Made by a program: the position numbers and the translations under genes | Shown: positions 46,417 through 57,035 of the stretch, piece by piece | Position numbering within the stretch: position 1 is the first letter of the stretch | Layout of the letters: each line of letters begins with the position of its first letter | Source: Chionoecetes opilio | Lineage: Eukaryota > Arthropoda > Malacostraca > Decapoda > Majidae | NCBI GenBank assembly: GCA_016584305.1 | Contig: JACEEZ010007185.1 | Coordinates: forward strand, 1 to 64,000 | Length of the DNA: 64,000 bases | Direction: 5' to 3' | The notes under the pieces: model-generated | The model's database searches: none | What the model saw: the letters and a program-made list of their open reading frames with translations, nothing else | Told to the model about the DNA's origin: nothing

Positions 46417-47975
46417 AACATTTACCGACAGGTCTCACAGAGGCAGACGAGTGTTGTTTACATTGGAGCGTCCCTTTTGTGACGTCATCAATAACATGCG
46501 TAGCCCTGTTGGAGGGAAGAAACAAATTTTGCACGCTTTTTACAAAAAATCGTGTTTTTACAGAAATAAGGCCTTTGGGAAAACAATTATTTTTGGTGGA
46601 TTAGGTGTTTTGAATGTACATTAACATAATTAGGCAAAAAAAAAAAATTGGGGGCTGGACGATTACTTTAAGGGATATAATAAAGGCGATGTAGGAAAAG
46701 TTCTTATGGCTAGTAAACCTGGTAGAACAAGAAGCAATGGATTCAAACTGAAAAAATGTAGATTTAAAAAAGAAATAGGGAAAAAGTAGTTCACAAATAG
46801 GGTGGTAAATGATTGGAATGGACTCAGTAGTCAGGTGGTCAGTGCGGAGTCATTAGGGAGCTTTAAAAAGGGGGGCTAGAAGATTTTCATGGATGGGGAT
46901 GAAAGGTGGATGTAGATAGTGTTAAGTAACAGGAACTATCTCGTGTAAGTCTCACGGCCTCTGGTAGCTTCCTTATTTTCTTATGTTCCTAAAATAGACC
47001 CCTACGGAACCTCACCTGTTACCCGCCCTCACTCCGATTTCAAGCCATTAATCGTAACTCTTTGTTGTCTATTGCTCAGCCAAGACCTAATCCAACGATG
47101 AACCTTCCCATCAATTCCATGAGCTCTAACCTTGTTAAGAAATCTTCGATGCAAACCTTGTCAAATGCTTTACTAAACTCCAGGTATATATGATGGCATA
47201 ATTATCATCATATCTGCTACTTCATAAACTATAATACAGTCGACCCTCGATTTAACGGACTAAAAGGGGGGGAGAAGTGGTCCTTTAAAGCCGATTGTCC
47301 CTTACTGTGAGGGTATTTCCCAAAAGTGTGAAAATATAGGAAACACAGGAAAAATAGTGAAAAAATAAAAAATAATCACAAACACAACCAGACCGTGTAG
47401 CTATGTTTGGGGGGTAAACAGTTTACTGGCGCTACATGCTGAATTTGACATGCTCTGCACGCTGTGAAATAAATGAGAAAATAATCTTAAACACCAAACC
47501 ATAAACGTGTAGCTATGTTGGGAGGTAAACAGTGTCTGGCGCTACATGGTGGATTTAGCACGCTCGCCCACGACTGCTCCGGGGCTGGGATTAGAAAGGT
47601 TTGTAAGTCTCCAGGCTCACTCATTACTGCTTGGTATGCTATGAAATATCATCATTCTAGGTGAATGTAGACATATAATCGCATTTCAATGCTATTATTC
47701 ATATAGTATATAAGTAATGATGAAAGTACGAGTACAAGCAAAGCGCTCATCCACGCCTGGCAGCGCGGCCGTGGCAGCAGCAGTGTTGTGGTTAGACATG
47801 TAAGACACCTGTAGGGCTACACTCTGAGGAACTTTCATGTGTTGTCAAAAATGTATTACTCCTTTCCTATCCTTACTTGCATCAACATTGAATGTCACAG
47901 CATATTCTCTGAGTTTGTCCTTAGACTAGTGAATATCACTCAGTTTGTTTCTTTAATACTCGATCACCATACTCG

Positions 47976-48089
47976 TCACACACCCGGGCGACAGAAACAT
48001 GATTCCACCTTCTTAATACGTTCTAATTTCTCTGCAATACTTAGATTCACACGCTTCCTTTTACTGCTTTCCTTCTCTTTTGATGCCAT
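47976..48089 (-). pseudogene. Tigger transposase N-terminal HTH fragment
   Basis: ATG 48089 opens MASKEKESSKRKRVNLSIAE followed by KLERIKKVES. This is the basic start and first helix of the CENP-B/pogo HTH. It then runs into non-homologous residues and a stop. The catalytic DDE domain is absent. Confidence 0.7.
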
Positions 48090-48485
48090 AATAACTTCAC
48101 TGCACTGAACAAGTCTAAATAAGCATAAAAAAACACCGAAAAACAGGCGAACACAGCTTAAACTGAGCTTGTAAACATGATGCGCTCTGACTGTCATAAA
48201 CATGTACTATGCGCTCCGACTGGCGGACACTTAAAGGCGCCGTCACACTAGCACTTTTTCCATCGATGTCAGAGAACAAGTCTGACGAGTTCCGACGAGC
48301 CAACCATGAACGCATCCATACACGTTTTTAGCTAGTTATGCTGGTCTATGATTGACAATATACATAAGTAAGTGTATAGCAGCGATAGCCTGCCTGGGTG
48401 TCGGAGCCATGTTTATTTACCATCGAAGAAAACAGTGCTGGCGAACAGCTGTTTGTGAGTGACGGTTTGCAGTCTCCCGGGGTGG

Positions 48486-48662
48486 ATAAGATAAGATTTT
48501 CATCCTATCTAGACACTTTGCAAGTACCAACTACAAGGTTATTGACTATACAAAGCGCTGCCACGTCAGCACGAACTAGGCGGACTCGAACCGCTGACCG
48601 AATGCACAGGGACGCTGCACATTGCGAACTCACGTCTCTACCAACCATGCCACCCTGACGGG
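48486..48662 (-). mobile_element. tRNA-derived SINE (GTCAGGGTGGC head), with TSD
   Basis: Flanked by CTCCCGGGGTGG at 48474-48485 and 48663-48674. The minus-strand head has box A TGGCATGGTTGGTAGAGAC and box B GGTTCGAGTCC. The tail is a GATAAGATAA type. Second copy, opposite strand, at 55897-56071. Confidence 0.9.
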
Positions 48663-48770
48663 CTCCCGGGGTGGAAGCTTCGGCTGACACTAGAGGAGAG
48701 GAGAGGAGAGGACCTACAAAGCGAAACTTAGGAGAAAGAGGCCACAAGAAGAAGTCAATAAATTGTAATA

Positions 48771-49487
48771 CAATAAACCCCTCATGCTCGCGGGGGTTAG
48801 GGAACAGAGACAACCGCGAGTATCGTAAATCCGCGAGCATGACATTAGTCATTCATTTACCCCATAGTTAATTTTTTTTTTTTAAATTTTTTTTTTTTTT
48901 TATATATACATCACAAGGAACTGGCCAAGAGCACAACAAAAATGAGTAACACAAAGCCCGCTCAGTTGCCAGTCCCTATAAAGAAGACAGTAAGAGAATA
49001 AAATAAAAACAGGGGTGAGCCAATTTAGTTCGGGAGGTGTCTTGTTACTCTTCTTTTGAAAAGATTTAAGTCATAGGAAAGTGGAAAAATAGAAACAGGA
49101 AGAGAGTTCCAGAGTTTACCAGTGAAAGGGATGAAAGAGTAAAGATACTGATTAACTCTTGCATTAGGAAGATGGACAGAATAGGGATGAGAATGAGTAG
49201 AAAGTCTTGTGCAGCCAGGCCGCGGGAGGGGGGGAGACATGCAGTTCGCAAGTTCAGAAGAGCAGTGAGCATGAAAATAACGGTAGAAGAGAGCAAGAGA
49301 AGCAACATTGCGGCGGTGATTTAAAGATTGAAGACAGTCAGTCAGAGGAGAGGAGTTGATGAGACGAAAAGCTTTTGACTCAACTCTGTTTAGGAGAGCT
49401 GTATGAGTGGATCCTCCCCAAACATGTGAGACATACTCCATACATGGGCGGATAAGACCCCTGTAGAGAGCAAGCAATTGGGAGGGG

Positions 49488-49552
<65 letters not shown>

Positions 49553-49651
49553 CAAGACAAAAGAAAGAAAAAAAAAAAAAAAAAAAGGGTTAAAACCCCG
49601 CGAGTAATCAAAGCCGCGAGCCTGAAACCCGCGAGTATGAAGGGTTTAGTG
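48771..49651. mobile_element. Pogo-like TIR element (CTCGCGGG family), TA TSD
   Basis: Ends CAATAAACCCCTCATGCTCG and the inverse of CACTAAACCCTTCATACTCG, flanked by TA. CGCGAG motifs repeat inside both ends. Only about 200 bp is its own; the rest is an inserted LINE and A-tracts. Confidence 0.8.
48890..49488 (-). pseudogene. Jockey-like LINE, 5'-truncated copy
   Basis: Poly-T tract at left (minus-strand poly-A), a 3' UTR, and the last ~150 codons (49480-49025): SQLLALYRGLIRPCMEYVSH, ALLNRVESKAFRLI, FHAHCSSELANCMSPPLPRP and ending RRVTRHLPN. Almost identical to the same region of 57530-59480. Truncated at an A-rich junction (49489-49550). Confidence 0.9.
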
Positions 49652-50040
49652 TACATACTAATATTCACTATTATAACTCACATACATACCTTCTACAACT
49701 AAATCACTAGCAACACAGGCTCCTACCTTATGTATCTTAATATCTGATACATTAAAACTCCTTAAAACCCAAGCATTCCAAAATAAAACTAAAATAATTA
49801 TGTTGAGTTGAGATTCTAGCGGCGATAAGCTAAGATAAGATAAGCGGTCTGATATGCCATTCTTGCCCGCAAATTTGTCTCACGAATGGAGTCCGTTAAA
49901 TCCGAAGTCCGCTAAATCGAGAGTCTGTATATGTATAAATTCAATAAGTTGGTAAGATATGACCTACATTTAGTGAACCCATGTTGTGAATCATTTATTA
50001 CACTAAACTTTTCTAAATGTTCTGCAAGGTGATTTGCAAT

Positions 50041-50625
50041 TGTTACGAGCGAGACAGTGAGTTGTCTAGAGGAATGAGTAGCGAGACTGAAACGCCCGAA
50101 ACCATAACAAAAAGGTGATGGAAAGAAGTAGATAACAATAACAATTTAATAATATCTAATAAATCACCTTGTAGCAAGGAGTAAGATGATCTTGCTTTTG
50201 AAGCACACACAGAGATGACTAAAGAAAATGCTTATATAATCTAAATGACCAATATGTACATAACACAAGATAATTAACCCTAGAGAAAAACACAAAAAGA
50301 ATACTAAGATAAGTTTCACCACCAGGTAGTAAAGCAATAATAATAAGGTGAGTTGACTTGAGTAGAGTTCCCGGTGCTAATGTTGACTGGGTACTTACTT
50401 AAAGGCACAAGAATGGTGTTACTGCTATGTTCCCCGAGAGAGTAGTAACGCTTCAGCTATATACAGATGACTGACTAACAAAAGAAAACGAGGTTTATAA
50501 ATGCCCTCGTATTTGCCTGGGGCTGCTTCACTCAGCTTTGAGTCGAAACACACCGGCGAGATCCCGGAGTAGTTCCGGTGCCTTCCTTCGTGTTGATTGA
50601 GGAAGGGTAGTTAGTGGTACTCCAG

Positions 50626-50675
<50 letters not shown>

Positions 50676-50710
50676 ACACAGGATGAGGATAAGGCGAGGC
50701 TTATGATACA
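50041..50710. mobile_element. Solo-LTR-like repeat (Gypsy-like ends)
   Basis: Begins TGTTACGAGCGAGACAG and ends TTATGATACA; a CAAT repeat flanks it (50037-50040, 50709-50712). It splits the CR1 between KLLEF and IANHL, so it is an insertion. TATA-like TATATAA at 50231 and TTTATAAA at 50492 are possible promoter remnants. Contains a GT array. No internal domain; LTR identity is inference. Confidence 0.5.
50630..50674 (+). repeat. GT microsatellite
   Basis: Pure GT array inside the LTR-like repeat. Confidence 0.95.
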
Positions 50711-50794
50711 ATAAAATTCTAATAGTTTACCTACAGTCGAAGTCAGACTGACCTGTCGATAATTTGACATTAAAAGTTCCGTCTACCTTTTTGG

Positions 50795-50990
50795 TGGTGT
50801 GTTAGCGTGCCTAGCTACGAATCCACGGACTGTGGTATGAATCCGGGCATGGGCAGTCAGCGTGATGCCCACCCAGCTCTTCATCCTTTCTTTCGGGGTT
50901 AGTCAAAATATGGGTACCTGGGGAAACCTGGGGAAGGTAACTGTGGTAACCCGGATGTCACACAAGCCCTGTGTTCCAGGGTAGTGGGTT
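50795..50990 (+). mobile_element. tRNA-derived SINE (TTAGCGTGCCTAGCT head)
   Basis: The head has box-A-like GTGTTAGCGTGCC and box-B-like GGTATGAATCC (50831-50848 region). The body has CACCCAGCTCTTCATCC, TTTCGGGG and TACCTGGGGAAACCTGGGGA. The layout fits a tRNA-derived SINE. No TSD established. Confidence 0.6.
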
Positions 50991-50999
50991 GTCACTAGG

Positions 51000-51351
51000 G
51001 TTTCCTGTTTTGGGGGTTTCTTAGCATCCCGGGATTCTGGGACAAGCCAGGATATTTCCCGGGATCCCGGGATTTCCCGTATCAGGTAATATTTGTACTA
51101 ACTAAAGGCCGCGATTACGTTCACACGTGCAATTCGTTCCGGGGAACAAATTGCCAGGTTTGTTGTTCCCGCATCCCCGCTGTCAACAATGTTTACAGTG
51201 TATACATTCAACCATGAATCGTCGCACCCGTACTAGATGTACTCACCTTGCTGATTAATCTGATTAATCCTTGCTTGCTTAATCTGATTTAACCTAACAA
51301 CCGTTTCTGGCTGTAGCTAAAAAGGAAAATTTTTGGTATTATACATATGTA
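51000..51351. other. No gene recognised; CCCGGGATT palindromic patch
   Basis: Clustered ATCCCGGGAT motifs at 51027-51086. Otherwise anonymous. Confidence 0.45.
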
Positions 51352-52382
51352 CACAGCGCGCCAAAGTATTGTTCGCGACATCATAACACAGCGCTTCCTT
51401 ACGGGAATTCAGAAAATGTACTCTATGGCAGCCTACTGGCTTCCGAGAGAGATATCTTACATATGGCAGCTTGTTTAAGGCACGGGCAGTCCATCAAGAC
51501 CGTTGAGGAATGTTCAGATGCCACTTGTCAATTATAGACGAAGTATTTAAAAAAGTATCGCCTTCCTTCTCGCGAGTAATTTGAACAGACGCGCATTGGT
51601 ATAACTATCATTATTTTCATAATGGGTGGCAAAAAAGACCTAACAAAGGAGCAAAAAAAAGTTATTGTATCTCTAAACAAGGCATAGAGGCCAGTGGAAG
51701 AAATATCAAGGATTGTGGATGTTACGAGGAGATGTGTGCATAAGTGGGTGGAGTTTCACGGTGGGTTGGCGGGGGTCGCGGCGTAACATTTATAAGTGGC
51801 CAGGGCGAGGTTTGTAAAAATCATATCGCAATTTTTTCTTGCTTTTATTTGGGGATGGGCATCCATTTAAAGTTTCATGACATTTAGGGTGCTTACGATG
51901 TTTTACATCCTTGCCCTGGCCACTTATAATGTTACGGGGTCGCGGCTGCCGCCACCCCGCCAACCCAACCGTGAAACTCTCCACCCAAACTATGCAACAT
52001 CTCCTCGTAACATCCACAATCCTTGATTTTTCTTCCACTGGCCTCTATGCCTTGGGTAGAGATACAATAACTTTAATTTGCTCCTTTGTTAGGTCTTTCT
52101 TGCCACCCATTATGAAAATAATGATAGTTATTACCAATGCGCGTCTTTTCCCAAATTACTCGCGGGAAGGAAGGCGATACTTTTTTAAATGCTTCGTCTA
52201 AAATTTGACAAGTGGCATCTGAACATTCCTAACGGTCTTGATGGACTGCCTGTGCCTTAAACAAGCTGCCATATGTAAGATATCTCTCTGGGAAAAGTCA
52301 GTAGGTCCCATAGAGACATTTCTGAATTCCCGTATGGAAGCGCTGTGTTATGATGTCGCGAACAATACTTTGGCGCGCTGTG
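51352..52382. mobile_element. Mariner-derived long palindrome with TA TSD
   Basis: Two arms of ~465 bp (51352-51816 and ~51905-52382) are inverted copies with a ~90-bp spacer. Ends CACAGCGCGCCAAAGTATTG and its inverse, flanked by TA. Each arm encodes the start of a Tc1/mariner-type transposase. Left, plus: ATG 51622, MGGKKDLTKEQKKVIVSLNK. Right, minus: ATG 52110. Each continues, past a shared stop, into EEISRIVDVTRRCVHKWVE. The helix-turn-helix is kept and the DDE domain is missing on both sides. Confidence 0.9.
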
Positions 52383-52691
52383 TATCTCCATTGCCATGGG
52401 AAATTGGGATTCAAAGTAAGGATGAAAAGAGCTACTCGAAGCAGTAAGTTTAATTTGTTAGTTTTTAGTATCCAGAACCAAAATTATACCAATAATTGGG
52501 GTGAGTCGGGAAGAGGGTGGTGCTGGCTTCTGCGTTTCTTTGAATTTGGCGCACAAAAGTTCCCGGCAACCTGCACATAAAGACCAATCGAGCGGTGCAA
52601 GTTTTTCCGGGGAATACTTCCTGCGATTTCTGCCCGGGGAGTAAAACCAGCACATATTCCCCAGTATTTGGCCAGTATGAACCACCCTAAA

Positions 52692-53491
52692 GGACGTCAC
52701 TCCGCTTATGATGCAACTTTTTTCCCTAATTGAGCTAGTATGCTAATTTATTTTACTGATATGTAGTTGTGCACATGATAGTAATTATGCAGATAAAGTT
52801 TCATTAAATTATATCAATAAAAACAAAAATTAAAATAAACATGTTTATTTGTGTGTGATTTGAGTCAATTATTCAGTACCAGTCACTAGCTATTAGGAGT
52901 TCTGCCTGGTTATTTTTTTATGTAAAATATTGGGCATAGTGCCAAACTTGGACTGTTTTCTGGTGTAGGTTCATTGGTTATGCTTTGCTCGATTTGCAAA
53001 ATGTTATTTTTTTCACCCGCATAATAACATAAACTTCAATATAAAATCAGATATTCAACTTACCAGACCTTTGACCAGTCCAGAACTTAGAACAAAGTGT
53101 CAGCTTTCAAATAAATAAAAAAAACTGATGCAAATCGGAAAAGAATTGACAGAGAAGTAAGAGTTTGAATGACATTATCTTAGGCAAAAACGAAACTCCA
53201 GAAATGGCCGTAAAAGATTTATCTTTTTTTCTTTTCTTTTTTCTCGTTTTATTATGTTTTCAAAGTTCTTTTTTCTTTTCTTCGGAGACAAAAAAATATA
53301 GCAAAACCCCCCCCCCCCCCCCCAAAAGGGGAAAAAAATAGTAAAATGAGGCCCACGGCTTTTAGTCATATGAAAACCCCAAATCATTCCCAGGACCTAT
53401 AGTAAATTTAAATATTATAAAAACTTGAAAAAATTGTCAAATGACAGCACTCTCGCCCACTTTTTTGGCCCTAAAGCGGAAAGTGACGCCC
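52692..53491. mobile_element. TTAA-target MITE (family A), copy 2
   Basis: Homologous to 37764-38611 from GGACGTCACTCCGCTT to GAAAGTGACGCC. Right flank TTAA; left flank TAAA, a one-base change. The last ~250 bp has expanded C and A homopolymers and small gaps compared with copy 1. Confidence 0.85.
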
Positions 53492-54084
53492 TTAAGCTGT
53501 GGAAGTGTGAACCCCAAACTTTTTGGGTTGGTTCTGAAATTTTATTTAAAAGGGCAATTAAATTTGAACATTTATGACACTAAAGCAATGTTCTCTTATT
53601 AGCAGTTTGGAGCAAATTAAATAGGTAAAATTGACAAAATAGGAAAATTTTTTGTTTATCTAATTCATTCCGTAACCATAAAGAAACCAGACTTTTGGAA
53701 ATTTAATTTCAAATTTTAGTATTTATATAAGAAAATTATATATGAATGGCTTTTTGAAGCCACATTCACAAAAACCTAAAGAAAAATTTAAATGACCAGT
53801 TGAAATAAATAAATATCAAGCTAAAAAAATTTTGTGCACGGTGCCAAAAGACAATTTCACGCCCCCACATAAAAAGTTATTCATGAAAGTTTTTTCAAGA
53901 AGCACAACATCAATCTCCTTTTGTTAGCCACAAAAGAAATCAATGATATAAGAATGCATTAAAAGATAGCATTTTAAAAAAAAAAAAAAAATTCTAAAAC
54001 CATTTGAAGCCCTGTCCCCAAGAAAAGTGTTTTTGAGAAAAATTCCCTCTCTTTCAAAGAGGGGGGAAAAAAATCGTTTTATTT
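53492..54084. other. No gene recognised
   Basis: AT-rich anonymous DNA, homopolymer-rich. Confidence 0.4.
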
Positions 54085-54672
54085 TCAGACCCGGGGGTTT
54101 TTCCTGGACCCCCTTGCCTCCCCTTCCCCCGGGTGTGTCGGCACAGACCCCGGGGGTTGTCCGGCCCCCACTTTTTCTCCCTTCCCCCCTTGGGGTGTTC
54201 GGCCACAGAACCGGGGGTTTTTTGGCCGCCACCTTGCCCCGCTTCCCCCCCTGGTTTTTGCTGGCACAGAACCCGGGGGTTTTTCCTGGGGGCCACCCTT
54301 TCCTCCCCTTCCCTCTGGTGTGCTCGGCCACAGAACCGGGGCTTTGTCCTGGCCGCCACCTTGCCTCCCTTCCCTCTGGTGTGCTCGGCCACAGAAACCG
54401 GGCTTTGTCCTGGCCGCCACTTGCCTCCCTTCCTCCTGGGTGCTCGCACAAAACCGGGGCTTTGTCCTGGCCACCACCTTGCCTCGCTTCCCTCCTGGTG
54501 TGCTCGGCCACAGAACCGGGGCTTTGTCCTGGCCGCCACCTTGCCTCCCTTCCCTCCTGGTGTGCTCGGCCACAGAACCGGGGCTTTGTCCTGGCCGCCA
54601 CCTTGCCTCCCTTCCCTCCTGGTGTGCTCGGCCGTAGACCCGGGGCTTTGTCCTGGCCGCCACCTTGCCTCG
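54085..54672 (+). repeat. ~59-bp VNTR
   Basis: About ten units containing GTGCTCGGCCACAGAACC, GGGGCTTTGTCCTGGCC and CCACCTTGCCTCCCTTCCC. Clean from ~54340, with G/C/T runs expanded before that. It opens frames of up to 268 residues on both strands, which I treat as array artefacts. Confidence 0.92.
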
Positions 54673-55896
54673 CCACTCTGGCTTCACGCCATCACACCAC
54701 ACGCCCTGAGCCGCTGCGTCACCCCCGCCGGTTGTGTCGCCTAGCGTTCTGCCCTTCATCCAGGAACTGTTGAGTCTCCTGCCCATCACCCCATCACTGG
54801 GACGCCAGAGGTGGGGTGGACCCTCACATGCCTTCACCACTGACGATGCCACTCCTGCCTTGCCACCCAAAAATTCAAGGACGGCTGCCACTCACACTGT
54901 GGCATTCCACCGTCTTTCCTTTTTTTGTAATGTGAATCCTTATATGAACCTATTATCTTTACCTGCCTGTGTAACTGAATATCAGGATATTCCAAAAGAA
55001 CCCCTTACTGAGTCAGAATTTGCCTAGATAGCTACCTTAATCTCGTACATTTTCTTTGGTGTTCGCGTTAACCTCTTAACTGTCCTAGCTAATGCATTAT
55101 TATGATCCCTGTAATTCTCCTGGCCTGCCTTGTCGCTCTTGTACATGTTTAGCTTTAGTCCTTATTGCGTTTTAATGTAGCAGTGATCCATTTGGGGTCA
55201 TTCTTCTGTGATCTTATCGCTCTTTGGAATATTGTATTCTGACCTGCAGACAAATTGCTAACCAAAGTTGTCTATGCCTCATCAGCGCTGACCTCACTGA
55301 CTCCTCTCTGAGTTAAAGCTAAATCATCTCCCTATTCAGCATTTATTATGTGGAACACAAGATTGTATAACAATTTTTTTTACAGATTTTTTTACAGGCA
55401 ATGCAGTCTTTAGGATTTGTCAGGGAAGCCTATTTGAGTTCCCATGTCCTTCATGGTGAGAAGAGTTATTCGGAACTACTTATGATTTGCATTTCATCTA
55501 ACTCCTATTGAGAGTTTGAGGCCATTAATAAAAAGAACACTTGTTCCTTTCAACGGAAAGAGCAGTATGTTCAGTAAATAAACTTAAAGGACAGAAATGC
55601 CTTGCCAATATGCTGAAGCCACTATTCCTCTTCAAGCTCGTTACATGATATTACCAAGGGGGTCAAGGTATGACAGGACCTGAATTAGCTGTTACTTAAA
55701 CACCCTACAGTGATATACGTACATTCCAGCTTATCGTGAAATTGAGTTCATTATTCATGAGTATCGGTGATGCTGAGGTCTGAGTCACCTTTATCACAAG
55801 AATGTGCACGCTTAATTAGCCGGCAAGTCAGGCACACAGGTGAAGTAACCTCAGACCTGGTGACACGTCTTTCCTGGGTGACCTTTCCCGAGGAGC
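54673..55896. other. No gene recognised
   Basis: The first 230 bp is GC-rich and open on plus (54734-55027, ending in a stop) but resembles nothing I know. The rest is AT-rich anonymous DNA. Confidence 0.45.
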
Positions 55897-56071
55897 ACCC
55901 GTCAGGGTGGCTCGATTGGTAGAGCTGTTGTCTTGCGTGTGTAGCGTCCCTGCGCATTCGGTCAGCTGTTCGAGTCCACCAAATTCGTCCTGGCGTGGTG
56001 GCGCTTTGTATTGTCAATAACCATGTAGTTAGTGCTTGCAAAGTGTCTAGATAGGATCAAAGTATCTTATC
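55897..56071 (+). mobile_element. tRNA-derived SINE (GTCAGGGTGGC head), with TSD
   Basis: Flanked by TTTCCCGAGGAGC at 55884-55896 and 56072-56084. Box A TGGCTCGATTGGTAGAGC and box B GTTCGAGTCC are near-canonical. Same family as 48486-48662. At 175 bp with an exact 13-bp TSD it looks like a full, fairly young copy. Confidence 0.93.
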
Positions 56072-56306
56072 TTTCCCGAGGAGCCATGGATGCTAAGGCA
56101 TACAAGATGCAGAGTCAAGAAAGGCCCGAAACGACCAATGTGCCAGCCTACTTATGTAACATCAGTATTCATCAAACAAGATTAAATAAGCAGGAAAGTG
56201 CATTGTAAGTAGCTTGTGGTAGATTCAGGGGTAATACTCATACAGCCTGACCTTGTACACGCCACTCTAGTGCAGGGTTCTTCAAAGGCTTCAAAGTCAG
56301 TTCGTA

Positions 56307-56989
56307 CAGAAGGTGTTTCGTACACCAGTAGATTCGTACACCAAAAAGTTGTTTTGTAGTCTATATGTAAGGTGACCAGAGTCATGCTTATAGGCGGGAC
56401 AGTCCCGCTTTTTCAGCATGCCCCGCTTTTATAAATGCTAGTAAAATGTCCCGCTTTTTTTACGTGTCCCGCTTTTTTGTTGAAGTCCCACCCAGGTATG
56501 TGTGCCAGCCAGTGTTGGGTGCAAATGTTTACTCATCACAAGGCTAGAGATGTCAGTCACCAATGCATATCAGTCACTGGTTCAGTTTATACTTTGCCTT
56601 CTTGGAACAAATGCTGCTGAACGTACACTCTCACATGAATAAGATATGGACATCTGAAAAAACCCAACTAAAAGTCTCAAATCTAAAAACATTACTGACA
56701 ACAAAGAAAAACTTCAAGCATACCTGCATGGAGTTCTACGGGATGCTCAAATCAACTCAATAATTATTAAAGAATTCATCCATATATAATGTCCCGCTTT
56801 TAGCTTCAAAAAATCTGGTCACATTATCTATATGGAACCATAGTAGTTTCATACACTCGGCTCAGAGTCTAACTTGACTACTAGAGTTACGATTCGACAC
56901 CAGGTATGTACAAAAAAAACCCTCAAAATCAGTGTACTAAACAACTAACAAAACCTGGGTACGAAAAAACTGGTGTACGAAACTCCCTG
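56307..56989. mobile_element. TA-flanked TIR element (TTTCGTACACCAGT family)
   Basis: Ends CAGAAGGTGTTTCGTACACC and the inverse of CAGGGAGTTTCGTACACCAG, flanked by TA. Contains a nested hAT MITE. Pogo/mariner-like by target site. Confidence 0.78.
56368..56826 (+). mobile_element. hAT non-autonomous element with 8-bp TSD
   Basis: Ends TAAGGTGACCAGA and TCTGGTCACATTA. Flanked by TCTATATG at 56360-56367 and 56827-56834. GTCCCGCTTTT motifs repeat at both ends. Encodes a hATC fragment: LGTNAAERTL, then after a frameshift MNKIWTSEKTQLKVSNLKTL and FKHTCMEFYGML. Confidence 0.9.
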
Positions 56990-57035
56990 TAACCCTTCAA
57001 AGTACAGGTCGCGACCCAAGACATATTTTTTCATA

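Larger units (their letters stand above)
38616..46667. mobile_element. TTAA-target element (family B) with minisatellite interior
   Basis: Ends AGTAATCGTCCAG and CTGGACGATTACT, a 13-bp TIR, flanked by TTAA (38612-38615, 46668-46671). The left TTAA is also the right TSD of element A. Its own sequence is 38616-39368, 44046-44105 and 45952-46667. The rest is a hAT and a LINE inserted in its GT-rich minisatellite. Encodes a short minus-strand frame at 46416-46198. piggyBac- or Kolobok-like by target site only. Confidence 0.85.
37425..46990 (+). pseudogene. Sense CR1-like LINE 3' end, split by two TTAA elements
   Basis: Left piece 37425-37763 encodes the RT thumb: RVLGFIARSIKSRS, LYLALVRPHLDYAVQFWSPY, then after a frameshift YERRLKLLNLHSLERRRVRD and EVFKWFK. 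The right piece 46672-46990 continues it directly with GYNKGDVGKVL, NRVVNDWNGLS and a stop, then a tail with TTCTTATGTTC. The join falls on a TTAA at both edges, so elements 37764-38611 and 38616-46667 inserted there. Its left piece is homologous to the inverted CR1 near 36290-36430. Inactive. Confidence 0.85.
47237..49927 (-). mobile_element. Tigger/pogo-like element, second copy, TA TSD
   Basis: Ends CAGTCGACCCTCGATTTAAC and the inverse of CAGACTCTCGATTTAGCGGA, flanked by TA. It is homologous, in reverse, to 33788-35414. It lacks the nested MITE found there and has its own insertions: a SINE (48486-48662) and a pogo-like element (48771-49651). It sits inside the minus-strand CR1. Confidence 0.88.

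Noticed and set aside
46672..46990. Independent short gene on plus
   Set aside because: It completes the LINE frame interrupted at 37763, so it is the LINE C-terminus.
53924..54891. Several 160-268 residue ORFs on both strands
   Set aside because: Produced by the 59-bp VNTR; opposite-strand frames are equally open.
55897..55980. Possible tRNA gene on plus strand
   Set aside because: Good A and B boxes, but it heads a 175-bp SINE with exact target-site duplications and a second copy at 48486.
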